Shown in pieces: positions 28,306 through 36,186 of a stretch of 64,000 nt of DNA (position 1 is its first letter; each line of letters begins with the position of its first letter). A program made the position numbers and the translations under genes. This stretch comes from Bacteroidota bacterium (lineage in GTDB: Bacteria; Bacteroidota; Bacteroidia; Chitinophagales; Saprospiraceae). Under the pieces are notes generated by a model. It saw nothing but the letters and a program-made list of their open reading frames with translations, was not told where the DNA came from and made no database searches. The stretch is from the NCBI GenBank assembly GCA_003045895.1, contig PZPC01000004.1, positions 2,513-66,512 of the forward strand, read 5' to 3'.

Positions 28306-28550
28306 GCGGAATATTCCTTGCGAATGGAGATGCATCCATGAAAAATAATTACCCAAATTTTGAGTAAACACCATGCAGATGGCACAACAAATCGCAACTG
28401 CGCCCCATTTTACAGCTGTCGTATTTGATGAAGAAACGTTGAATCGAGTGAAAGAATAGAAAATTGATGCGAAATACAGCCCGGGAATGGGGGTGCGCAT
28501 GCCGGAATGTGCAGTGTAAACCATCGTCCTTGACGACATAAAAAAAAGCT

Positions 28551-29783
28551 ATGAAAGATGTATTGTTGTTTTTACTGATTGCATTTTTTAATACCACCTG
28601 TATTGCACAATGCAACGCTGCATTGGAAAAATATGCAGTCGGATTTGAAGATATACAATCAAATTCACTCTCCTTTCTCGACAACACCTTAAATGAGGTG
28701 AAAATTGTGGGTTTGGGCGAGGATACGCACGGGACAGCGGAATTCACCATTCTTGCCGGAGAATTAATGAAGTATTTGGCGGATAAACAGGGGTTTACGA
28801 TTCTAATCATCGAAACGGGCTTTGGCGAAGGACAATACTTAAATGACTATATTCAGGGAAAAAGAGATGACTTAAAAAACATCTTAGAAGTACACAACTC
28901 AACCTGGAGATACAAAACCAAAGAATTTCATCAACTGATGAATGGGCTAAAGGTATACAACCAAAACAGCACAGAAAAGATTTACCTGTATGGCTGTGAA
29001 ATGCAATACGTGATTTCAGATGTCAATAGAATTAAAGCTTATTTAGAAACAGTTGGTTCCGATTATAAAATAGAAGGATTTGAAAAGCACCTGTGGCAAA
29101 ATATAGAAGAAAGTGAAAAAGTAGATTATTACATCTCCTACGCAAAATTAAAGAATTATTTTTTTGATAACTATGAAGCATTCAAAAACAAGACGTCAGA
29201 AGAAGCTTTTAATGTAGCATACCACCATATTGAAGTTTTAGGACAATTTGTAACGGCAATTAATCAAAATGTGGAGCAGCGCAAGCACGATTTTAGAGAC
29301 ATTTATATGGGCGAAAATATCCAGTGGATTCTAAATTTTCACGGAGACCAAGCAAAAGTACTTTATTGGGCACACAATGCACACGTAGGAGATTGGGTTT
29401 CCAACGGAATTGTTGATGTGGCTGGTCATCAATTGAGGAAATTGTACGGAAACGCTTATTTTAATATCGCTACTGATTTTGGAACCGGATCGTTTTTAGC
29501 GTTTTCAAAAAAATGGGAAATGGAAACTTTTAGTTACGATCAGGTTTTAGAAAATAGTTTTACGAGTTGCTTGAAAAATATGGGAAACCCTAATACATTT
29601 TTGAATTTTAGAAAAGCAAAAGAAGAGAATGAATTGACCGGATTTTTAAACCAGAATTTAACCACTATGAGTGGCGCAGGGGCGCAAATTAACGATAGTC
29701 AAACGGAAACCAACGAGATCGGGAAAGCTTTTGATGGAATTATTTATCTTGATAGCACGCACAAAATTAATTGGGCAGAATAA
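28551..29783 (+). CDS. Secreted erythromycin-esterase-like protein
   Basis: A 410-residue protein with a signal peptide (MKDVLLFLLIAFFNTTCIAQ). Family signatures of the erythromycin esterase/succinoglycan-biosynthesis group: GLGEDTHGTAEF near residue 54 with the catalytic-type His, IIETGFGEG, RDIYMGENIQWIL, and WAHNAHVGDW. Most members are not proven macrolide esterases, and export argues against a cytoplasmic resistance role, so a resistance phenotype should not be assumed. The gene is strikingly AT-rich compared with the flanking ~55-60% GC genes, suggesting horizontal acquisition. A serine-esterase gene starts 11 bp after it, so the two likely form an operon. Confidence 0.87.
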   Translation: MKDVLLFLLIAFFNTTCIAQCNAALEKYAVGFEDIQSNSLSFLDNTLNEVKIVGLGEDTHGTAEFTILAGELMKYLADKQGFTILIIETGFGEGQYLNDYIQGKRDDLKNILEVHNSTWRYKTKEFHQLMNGLKVYNQNSTEKIYLYGCEMQYVISDVNRIKAYLETVGSDYKIEGFEKHLWQNIEESEKVDYYISYAKLKNYFFDNYEAFKNKTSEEAFNVAYHHIEVLGQFVTAINQNVEQRKHDFRDIYMGENIQWILNFHGDQAKVLYWAHNAHVGDWVSNGIVDVAGHQLRKLYGNAYFNIATDFGTGSFLAFSKKWEMETFSYDQVLENSFTSCLKNMGNPNTFLNFRKAKEENELTGFLNQNLTTMSGAGAQINDSQTETNEIGKAFDGIIYLDSTHKINWAE

Positions 29784-29793
29784 AAGGAATACA

Positions 29794-30618
29794 ATGAAAC
29801 AATTTTTGACTTTAATGATGCTGATTTTGAGTAGTCAACTATTTGCTCAAAATGAAATAGAAGTAAATAATATAATTCCACTGTCAATCGGAGAAAGTAT
29901 TGAGATTCAATCAGGAATTTTAAATGAGAAAAGAGTATTAAATATTTATTTGCCAAATGGATATTCCAGGGATTCGATAAAAAGATATCCCGTCATCTAT
30001 TTGCTAGACGGCTCCATAGATGAGGATTTTATTCACATTTCAGGGCTTGTGCAATTTGGTTCTTTTTCTTGGATCAATATGATTCCTGAATCTATTGTAA
30101 TAGGAATAGCTAACGTAGATAGAAAAAGAGATTTTACCTTTCCTACCAATAACAAGGAAGATAAAGCGGACTTTCCTGCAACTGGTGAATCTGAAAAATT
30201 TATCAACTTTATCGAAAAAGAATTGCGGCCATTTGTGCAAAACAGATATCAAACGGATTCAATGGAGACCTTGATCGGCCAATCACTTGGCGGACTTCTG
30301 GCGACAGAAATTTTGTTCAAAAAACCAGCCCTATTTGATAATTATATTATTATAAGTCCAAGTTTGTGGTGGGATGACGAATCATTGCTAAAATACACCC
30401 CCGTACCCTATTCGGCAAAAAAATCAATTTATATCGGAGTTGGGAAAGAAGGGGAAACGATGGAACGAGCTGCTAGGGATTTGTATGATAAGTTGACACT
30501 GCAAAAAGAGCAGCACACCAAGCTCTATTTCGAATTTTTCGAACACCAAAATCACGGAGATGCATTGCATTTAGCTGTATATGATTCATTTGAAAAAATA
30601 TTCAAGGTAGAACGGTGA
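29794..30618 (+). CDS. Secreted alpha/beta-hydrolase, esterase-D/siderophore-esterase type
   Basis: A 274-residue protein beginning at ATG 29794 (MKQFLTLMMLILSSQLFAQ), which gives a signal peptide cleaved near FAQ; the longer frame overlapping the previous gene is not used. It shows RVLNIYLPNGY, YPVIYLLDG, the nucleophile elbow GQSLGG (Ser), an IISPSLWWDDE segment and a late NHGD His-containing motif, matching the esterase family (IroE/BesA/Fes-like, DUF3327-free). It hydrolyses an ester outside the cytoplasm; the substrate is unknown. AT-rich like its upstream partner. Cotranscription with the erythromycin-esterase-like gene is inferred from the 10-bp spacing. Confidence 0.85.
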   Translation: MKQFLTLMMLILSSQLFAQNEIEVNNIIPLSIGESIEIQSGILNEKRVLNIYLPNGYSRDSIKRYPVIYLLDGSIDEDFIHISGLVQFGSFSWINMIPESIVIGIANVDRKRDFTFPTNNKEDKADFPATGESEKFINFIEKELRPFVQNRYQTDSMETLIGQSLGGLLATEILFKKPALFDNYIIISPSLWWDDESLLKYTPVPYSAKKSIYIGVGKEGETMERAARDLYDKLTLQKEQHTKLYFEFFEHQNHGDALHLAVYDSFEKIFKVER

Positions 30619-30932
30619 GATGGGCTTCGAGCCGGTCGAATGCCACTTAAAAAGCAGGCGTGCCATCCTGGCAGTTTTCTCAGATGGGATTAAAATGTTT
30701 TGGTGAACTACTATATGTAGGTTATATTTGATTGGTGATAAAGTTTCCCGCGAGAGCGGGTTCAATTAACAGTAGCTATACGTAATGCCGGCGCGAGTGC
30801 TAAAATAGCGTAATTACAAGAGGTAAGTTAAAGGGTATACGGAAAGTAAAGTGCCATTAGATCCCGCATTACGCATAGCCAATGCCCCTCAGAGGCCATG
30901 CAATAAAAATGATCACATAAAAAACAATCATT
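30619..30932. repeat. Gap with hairpin and a 105-bp imperfect inverted-repeat element
   Basis: Contains CCCGC/GCGGG with a GAGA loop (30747-30760) and a pair of 14-bp arms, GCTATACGTAATGC (30775-30788) and GCATTACGCATAGC (30866-30879), that are inverted with one mismatch. No target duplication is clear. It separates the AT-rich esterase pair from the haloperoxidase pair and could be the scar of a mobile element. Confidence 0.5.
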
Positions 30933-31874
30933 ATGAGTAAAATCAAATGCCTGTGTACGGCATTACTGGTCGTGCTGTCTTGTTATGCCAAACTTTGGGC
31001 GCAAACCCCAAGTGATGCCATTATGATGGAAGCCAGGCAAGCCTGCCTATTATTGGATTACAATCAGGGTAGCTTCGACCAGTATTGGGAAGGCACGCTG
31101 CTGCGAGAAAACCAAACCATTGCTACGGTCAAGAGGAATGCGGTGATGCCCATGGTAGCCGTGGGAATTTTGGACAAGCTCAATTTTTATGTTGGAGCAC
31201 CATTCATCAAAACGGAATCTTCGGAACCCAATGGGGGCAAATTTGCGGGAGCAAGTGGTTTTCAGGATTTGTTGGTTGCCTTAAAGTACCGAATCATAAA
31301 CAAGGTGACAGATAAAGGTACATTTTCAGTATTAGCGACGGTTGGTTTTTCTACACCGGTAACTAATTATTTACCCGATTATATGCCCTATAGTTTAGGG
31401 CTTGGTGCACCTGAACTTTCTTATCGGGCAATTGCTCAGTACAAGTGGAAAAGTGGCCTTTATTTGCGGGGAGCTGGAGCCTACTTATGGAGGGGGTATT
31501 CCGAAGCCGAACGGGAGTATTACTACAATAACGGCAGTTACTATACGCCTTGGATGGATGTGCCCAATGCCATAACCATTGAAGGTATTGTTGGCTTCTG
31601 GTTGTGGAATAATTCCATACAGTTGGAACTTAACTATTTGGGATCCAAATCCACAAGCGGAGACGATATCAGACCCTATAATGCTGCCCAACCCACCAAT
31701 GATATCGAAATGGATAGAGTTGGGTTACTTGCACATTACTATTTTTCAAAAATTAAAGGTCTTGGTGTAGTTGCTTATCACAATCGCGTGATCAATGGTA
31801 GAAATACAGCAAAAATCAACACTACAGGTGTAGGAGTAACTTATTTCTTTAATTATCTGAAAAAACAAAATTAA
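30933..31874 (+). CDS. Outer-membrane beta-barrel protein (transporter-like)
   Basis: A 313-residue protein with a signal peptide (MSKIKCLCTALLVVLSCYAKLWAQ) and a body of alternating strands rich in aromatic residues, ending YFFNYLKKQN. It resembles the phenol_MetA_deg-like family of outer-membrane barrels: early VGILDKLNFYVGAPFIK, GFQDLLVALKYRI, late LAHYYFSKIKGLGVVAYHN. Such barrels are thought to let hydrophobic compounds cross the outer membrane. The vanadium-haloperoxidase-like gene starts one base after its stop codon, so the two are surely cotranscribed; the barrel may supply substrate to, or position, the lipoprotein enzyme (inference). Confidence 0.8.
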   Translation: MSKIKCLCTALLVVLSCYAKLWAQTPSDAIMMEARQACLLLDYNQGSFDQYWEGTLLRENQTIATVKRNAVMPMVAVGILDKLNFYVGAPFIKTESSEPNGGKFAGASGFQDLLVALKYRIINKVTDKGTFSVLATVGFSTPVTNYLPDYMPYSLGLGAPELSYRAIAQYKWKSGLYLRGAGAYLWRGYSEAEREYYYNNGSYYTPWMDVPNAITIEGIVGFWLWNNSIQLELNYLGSKSTSGDDIRPYNAAQPTNDIEMDRVGLLAHYYFSKIKGLGVVAYHNRVINGRNTAKINTTGVGVTYFFNYLKKQN

Positions 31875-31875
31875 G

Positions 31876-33414
31876 ATGAAACCTATAAAATACGTTCTGC
31901 TGATTTTTTCGGGGTTACTCTTTTTCATTTCTTGTGAGAAAGAACTTCCAACGCTTCTATCTTATGATAGTTATGTTTTTTCATCTACCGATCAAGCTGG
32001 AGGAACTTGGAAGCCTATTTTAATGGGTAGTGGAGATGAAATAATCATTGCTGCGCCTGCAGCTGTAGCTTCATCAGAATACCTCCAGGAATTATCCGAT
32101 TTAAAACAGGCAATAGCACAAATGAGTGGGGCCGATCGACACGCAGTGGAATACTGGTCCGACAATTCCGCCATCCGCTGGAATGAGATTGCATTGGAAC
32201 TTATTGCTAAATACAACCTCATACCCGGACCGAATGCAGACGGCACCTATACCTTGCCGAACCCCAATAATCCATCAGGCCCACCCGCATTCCCATTTGC
32301 CCATCCACCTTATGCCGTCAGGGCCCTTGCTTATATGTCGGTAGCCCAGTTTGACGGATTGATCTCGGCATGGCATTATAAATATACCTATAACAGACCT
32401 GCACCATTCCACCAGGATAGCGACATAAACTACGCTTATACAGACAATACCATACCTTCCTATCCTTCTGACGGTGCGGTCATTGCAGTTGCTTCCAAAA
32501 AGATACTTACGGCCATGTTTCCTCTGGAAGCCGAATATCTTGCCGCCAAAGAAGCAGAACACCTACGCAGTCTTTTACTGTCTGGTGGATATGTACAAAG
32601 TGATATAGATGCGGGCAAGCAAATTGGAGAAGAGGTTGCCACAAAAGCATTGGCAAGAGCCGCAACGGATGGCATGAAAAATGCTCAGGCGCCCAAAGCC
32701 GTTTCTGATTCGCTAGCGGCAGCAGCTTTTGCCAGGTTTGGCTGGCAATGGATCAATCAGGAGCTACCACAGCGTCCAGTTGGACTAACACCACTATATG
32801 GAAAAGTAAAAATGTGGAACGTACCCAATGTGGAGCTTACCCGCCCAATACCACCTCCGAACCTTGACTCTCCCGAATATTTGGCAGACGTAGAAATTCT
32901 AAAGGACTATGCCGATAACGTGACCGAAGAAAGAAGGAGAATTGCTAATTTTTGGCAAGATGGACTGGGTACTTATACCCCTCCGGGTCATTGGAACGAA
33001 TTCACCAAAGAGTTTATCGTAAAATATAAATTAAATCCACTAAGGTCAGCAAGAACCTTCGCCTACCTTAATATGGCCATGATGGATGGTGGGATTAGTT
33101 GTTGGGATGCCAAGTATTACTATCACTATCCTCGTCCAATTCAAACCATAGAAGGGTTTAAAACTATTGCAGGTACGCCTAATTTTCCTTCTTATACCTC
33201 TGGGCATAGTGTGTTTTCGGCAGCAGGTGCGGAAGTGCTTGCTTATATTTTTCCGCAAGAGTCGGCATTAGTCAAAGGTTGGGCTAAAGAAGCAGCTTTG
33301 TCAAGAGTTTACGGCGGGATTCACTGGACTTTTGATGCGTTCATTGGAACAGACCAAGGCATCGATGTTGCTCAATATACGATTGGAGTGGCGGCAGTTG
33401 ATGGTGCGGATTAA
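31876..33414 (+). CDS. Vanadium-haloperoxidase-like lipoprotein (PAP2 superfamily)
   Basis: A 512-residue protein with a lipoprotein signal (MKPIKYVLLIFSGLLFFISC, Cys20). The C-terminal half has the full vanadate/phosphate site: K-x6-RP in KYYYHYPRP, PSYTSGHS with the acid-base His, and SRVYGGIHWTFD (SR-x5-H-x3-D). An N-terminal half-copy echoes it (KYTYNRP, PSYPSDGAV) but lacks the catalytic His, as in two-bundle chloroperoxidases. Members either oxidise halides with H2O2 using vanadate or act as acid phosphatases; the fold cannot separate these. It is the second gene of a pair with a beta-barrel protein. Acting at the cell surface or periplasm is inferred from the lipobox. Confidence 0.87.
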   Translation: MKPIKYVLLIFSGLLFFISCEKELPTLLSYDSYVFSSTDQAGGTWKPILMGSGDEIIIAAPAAVASSEYLQELSDLKQAIAQMSGADRHAVEYWSDNSAIRWNEIALELIAKYNLIPGPNADGTYTLPNPNNPSGPPAFPFAHPPYAVRALAYMSVAQFDGLISAWHYKYTYNRPAPFHQDSDINYAYTDNTIPSYPSDGAVIAVASKKILTAMFPLEAEYLAAKEAEHLRSLLLSGGYVQSDIDAGKQIGEEVATKALARAATDGMKNAQAPKAVSDSLAAAAFARFGWQWINQELPQRPVGLTPLYGKVKMWNVPNVELTRPIPPPNLDSPEYLADVEILKDYADNVTEERRRIANFWQDGLGTYTPPGHWNEFTKEFIVKYKLNPLRSARTFAYLNMAMMDGGISCWDAKYYYHYPRPIQTIEGFKTIAGTPNFPSYTSGHSVFSAAGAEVLAYIFPQESALVKGWAKEAALSRVYGGIHWTFDAFIGTDQGIDVAQYTIGVAAVDGAD

Positions 33415-33681
33415 AAATTGTTAGCGGCCCAAAATATTGTAGGAAAAGAAACAAACGATCACCCACAAAAGAGGATTAAAGCGAGACGGAGCACAGCAAC
33501 GGTCAGAGGCTTCTGTTTTGGCCAAAAAACCTTACGTTTAAAACGTCAAAAAGGAAGTGGCAAAAAACTGTTCCAACGAGTATACCAGTGGCCAATCGAC
33601 TGGCAACGGTTTCATTTAATTGACATCGAAGAAGGGGTGAAGCCAACTGCATAGTAACAAAAGCAATAAACCACAACACAC

Positions 33682-34869
33682 ATGAAACCCACACTATCAT
33701 TTTTTATGTGCTTAATACCCGTAAGTATTTTTGCTCAAATTGGCAGGGAATTCAAATTCGATAAAATTAATGGCGATACGGTGAAATCCACGGAAATAGC
33801 CTACGGAAATACTTCCTTAGACGAAAATGGCGTACCAATTTTACCTGAAAAAGGCGATAACGAAACGGTGAATTTTTACCAGGGCGGTTACCTTGTTGAA
33901 AGCCAGTATTTTGAATACCAAGGAGCGAAAAGGGAATTGTCCTCCCGGATTATATTAGCAAGAACCGATGCGGCCGTCCGACAAGCCACGATTTATACAT
34001 TTCATCGTGGGAAGGAATCACTGCTCCGGGCGCACAAGGCAGAAATAGCAAACGGTAAAGTTATTGCTGAAGAAATCCGCAATGACCGGAATGAAAACAT
34101 TGGCACTGTCCAATATGCCTACGGGAAAACCAGCGATGATTTGGACTATGAGTGGATCGATGCGGTGGGCAATCGAGGCAGCAGAAAATTTTACACGGTA
34201 ACGGACCAGCACGGTGTCGTTTTTTCCATGGAAACTTTTGCCAATGACACCTTGATCAGTCACCAACGCATAGAAGCACGAGGAGACACGCTCCACCGAT
34301 CACTGCTGGTCAACAAAAAAGGGGTTAACAACCTACCGGATTCTGTGCTGATCACCGTGCGCAAATGGCTTGATGGCCACGGCAACCCCGTCCTCGTTCT
34401 GACCCAGATGAAAGCACTCACCGAGCCGCCGCCAGGCGAGCCGCAAAGCATTAATTATGTCTCCGCTATTTCCTACGAATATGGCAAAGCTGCTCCGAAA
34501 GTAGGGGAGAATAGGCTTGATCCAATCGAGTTGTATGGCGCATGGCGCAGTGAATTCAACAATATGGAATTGTTTTTCGAGCCTAAAAGCGATGATGGCA
34601 CGCAAAGCCTTTATGGAAGTTCCTACCTGCTCAACGCAAATGAACCATCCGTTGAACAATACCTCGCTGAGGGTGAAATTTGGAAATTTATGCTTAAACA
34701 AGATTACAAACCAGGCAGTTGGTCGCTAGAGGAAGATGGCACCTTGAAGGTGATTTTAAGTAATGCGTCAATTTTAAGTTTTTGGGCCTATTTAGAATAC
34801 AATACGTTGGTACTAAGACCCCACATGAAGGATTTGAAGGGCGAACTACGCCTGGTAAAATCACGGTAA
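33682..34869 (+). CDS. Secreted protein of unknown function
   Basis: A 395-residue protein with a signal peptide (MKPTLSFFMCLIPVSIFAQ). The N-terminal ~280 residues contain repeated strand-turn units with YGNTS, YAYGKTS and YEYGKA echoes, loosely like bacterial repeat (YD- or MORN-type) proteins; the last ~110 residues (LYGAWRSEFNNMELFFEP onward) look like a separate small beta domain. No catalytic motif is recognised. It is preceded by a 267-bp gap without a convincing gene and followed by an unrelated small secreted protein. The gene lies in the compositionally mixed accessory stretch. Confidence 0.65.
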   Translation: MKPTLSFFMCLIPVSIFAQIGREFKFDKINGDTVKSTEIAYGNTSLDENGVPILPEKGDNETVNFYQGGYLVESQYFEYQGAKRELSSRIILARTDAAVRQATIYTFHRGKESLLRAHKAEIANGKVIAEEIRNDRNENIGTVQYAYGKTSDDLDYEWIDAVGNRGSRKFYTVTDQHGVVFSMETFANDTLISHQRIEARGDTLHRSLLVNKKGVNNLPDSVLITVRKWLDGHGNPVLVLTQMKALTEPPPGEPQSINYVSAISYEYGKAAPKVGENRLDPIELYGAWRSEFNNMELFFEPKSDDGTQSLYGSSYLLNANEPSVEQYLAEGEIWKFMLKQDYKPGSWSLEEDGTLKVILSNASILSFWAYLEYNTLVLRPHMKDLKGELRLVKSR

Positions 34870-35022
34870 GAATTTAATGAAAGCGCTTAACTCCGGGAAA
34901 AAAGTGAGGGTGAGGTGCACCGGCTGTACTTCGTCGCCGACCGGCTGGAAGTAGAGCAGGAATTGAACAGCCTGCGTGCCAATATATTGTCAAAAAAACA
35001 AATCCATTATATAGGTTATCTG

Positions 35023-35030
35023 TATCTTTG
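35023..35030 (+). promoter_or_regulatory. Consensus -7 element that fixes the next gene start
   Basis: TATCTTTG followed by CGGC fits TAnnTTTG and lies 32 nt before ATG 35062. It places the transcription start downstream of earlier in-frame codons, supporting the 154-residue protein with a signal peptide. Confidence 0.65.
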
Positions 35031-35061
35031 CGGCATACATCACCCCTTAAATTTCAAACAC

Positions 35062-35526
35062 ATGTACAAATGCTTAATCGTTGTTTTTTGCCTGCTGAAT
35101 GCAGGTACTACCTTTGCCCAGCAAGCTTATATCTGGGATGAATACGGTCTTGCCTTCACAGTGGCAGACGATTTTGTGGAAGTCGTCAACAACAGCGATG
35201 AATTTTCCATGGTGGGAGACGGCATGGAAATGACCATCATTCCATTTATAGACGAAACGATCAGCAACGATGATATAGCGGTCGTTACGATGGAGATAGC
35301 CGCTGCACTCGGACTGGACAGAATAGATGATATAAGTGTCATCATGCTCAACGGATTTAGAGGTGGTTATGCCGAAGGCGTATTGAATAATGAAAAAATA
35401 TTCCTGATGGGGCTGATTGATCCTCAATCGTACACTAATTTTTTCGTCATCATTACCTTTCTGGACGATGATCAGAATGCCATTGACGAGGCAGTCAACA
35501 TTTGTCTAAGTTTTCAGAAGCTGTAA
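35062..35526 (+). CDS. Small secreted protein of unknown function
   Basis: A 154-residue protein starting at ATG 35062 (MYKCLIVVFCLLNAGTTFAQ) with a clear signal peptide; a longer frame to 34915 is excluded because a promoter element lies at 35023-35030. The mature part is acidic (DDFVEVVNNSDEF, DDDQNAIDEA) and predicted alpha/beta, similar in feel to small secreted lipocalin- or LpqN-type domains, but no family is claimed. It ends before the ferredoxin-CDGSH gene, with 122 bp between them. Confidence 0.65.
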   Translation: MYKCLIVVFCLLNAGTTFAQQAYIWDEYGLAFTVADDFVEVVNNSDEFSMVGDGMEMTIIPFIDETISNDDIAVVTMEIAAALGLDRIDDISVIMLNGFRGGYAEGVLNNEKIFLMGLIDPQSYTNFFVIITFLDDDQNAIDEAVNICLSFQKL

Positions 35527-35648
35527 TTATCCAGCGGCCTTACGCGCCAATCCCCGCTTCGGGCATTTGTAATTTCAGCCCAATTCCAATATCTTGTGAG
35601 CGTTCATCACCAACCGCCCCGGCGGGCAGTCTACAAACATCAGCTGAC

Positions 35649-36083
35649 ATGGGAAAGGAAGAAATCGTAAAGCAATACAGTAACGGCGAGATCACCGTCG
35701 AGTGGCGGCCCACGCGCTGCATCCACGCCGCCGAATGTGTCAAGGCCCTGCCCCAGGTCTATAACCCTGCGGCCAAACCCTGGATAGCGATCGAAAACGC
35801 GACCTCCGAAGCGTTGCGGGCGCAGGTGCGCAAGTGCCCTTCCGGTGCCTTGACATTTTTCGAGAATAATGCCACCACCGGGGAAGCCACCGCCGTCGCT
35901 GCGGAAACAAAAATAGAGGTGTTCCCCAATGGGCCACTGCTCGTGCACGGTGCCTTGCAGGTGGTCGACCAAGCTGGCAACACGGAGACAAAATCCCCCA
36001 AGACGGCGTTCTGCCGCTGCGGCGCCTCGGGCAACAAACCCTACTGTGACGGCAGCCACGCCAAAGTTGGCTTTCAGGGGTAA
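35649..36083 (+). CDS. Divergent ferredoxin fused to a CDGSH iron-sulfur domain
   Basis: A 144-residue cytoplasmic protein starting at ATG 35649. The first ~70 residues form a mono-cluster ferredoxin-like domain (Fer4_19 type): C-x5-C in RCIHAAECVKAL and a later RKCPSGAL. After an Ala/Thr-rich linker, the C-terminal domain carries the CDGSH signature CRCGASGNKPYCDGSH, whose three Cys and one His bind a redox-active 2Fe-2S cluster. The combination is known in bacteria, commonly as a stand-alone small redox protein of unclear partner. The gene is isolated and convergent with the DUF1501 gene, so context adds little. Confidence 0.9.
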   Translation: MGKEEIVKQYSNGEITVEWRPTRCIHAAECVKALPQVYNPAAKPWIAIENATSEALRAQVRKCPSGALTFFENNATTGEATAVAAETKIEVFPNGPLLVHGALQVVDQAGNTETKSPKTAFCRCGASGNKPYCDGSHAKVGFQG

Positions 36084-36114
36084 TACCGGGCCAAGCCAAG
36101 CCAATACCGGGCAC

Positions 36115-36158
36115 AAAAAAGCAGGAAAATAATAACCGGGTGGTTACTATCTTCCTGC
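36115..36158 (-). terminator. Intrinsic terminator of the DUF1501 gene (minus strand)
   Basis: On the minus strand a 17-bp stem (36142-36158 with 36121-36137) includes two G-U pairs that would be A-C mismatches on the plus strand, and is followed immediately by six Us. The wobble pattern shows the hairpin is selected as minus-strand RNA. Confidence 0.9.
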
Positions 36159-36186
36159 GGAATAACGGTATGATAGCCTACTTTTA

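Noticed and set aside
28373-28459. A 28-codon frame (MQMAQQIATAPHFTAV...) upstream of the esterase gene
   Set aside because: Too short, no conserved feature known to me, no promoter evidence.
28551-29783. Acquired macrolide-resistance gene
   Set aside because: Only family-level motifs are seen and the product is exported; resistance is not supported.
33418-33654. A 78-codon frame after the haloperoxidase gene
   Set aside because: Basic, unstructured composition, no ATG (starts on a TTG-type codon) and no recognisable family.
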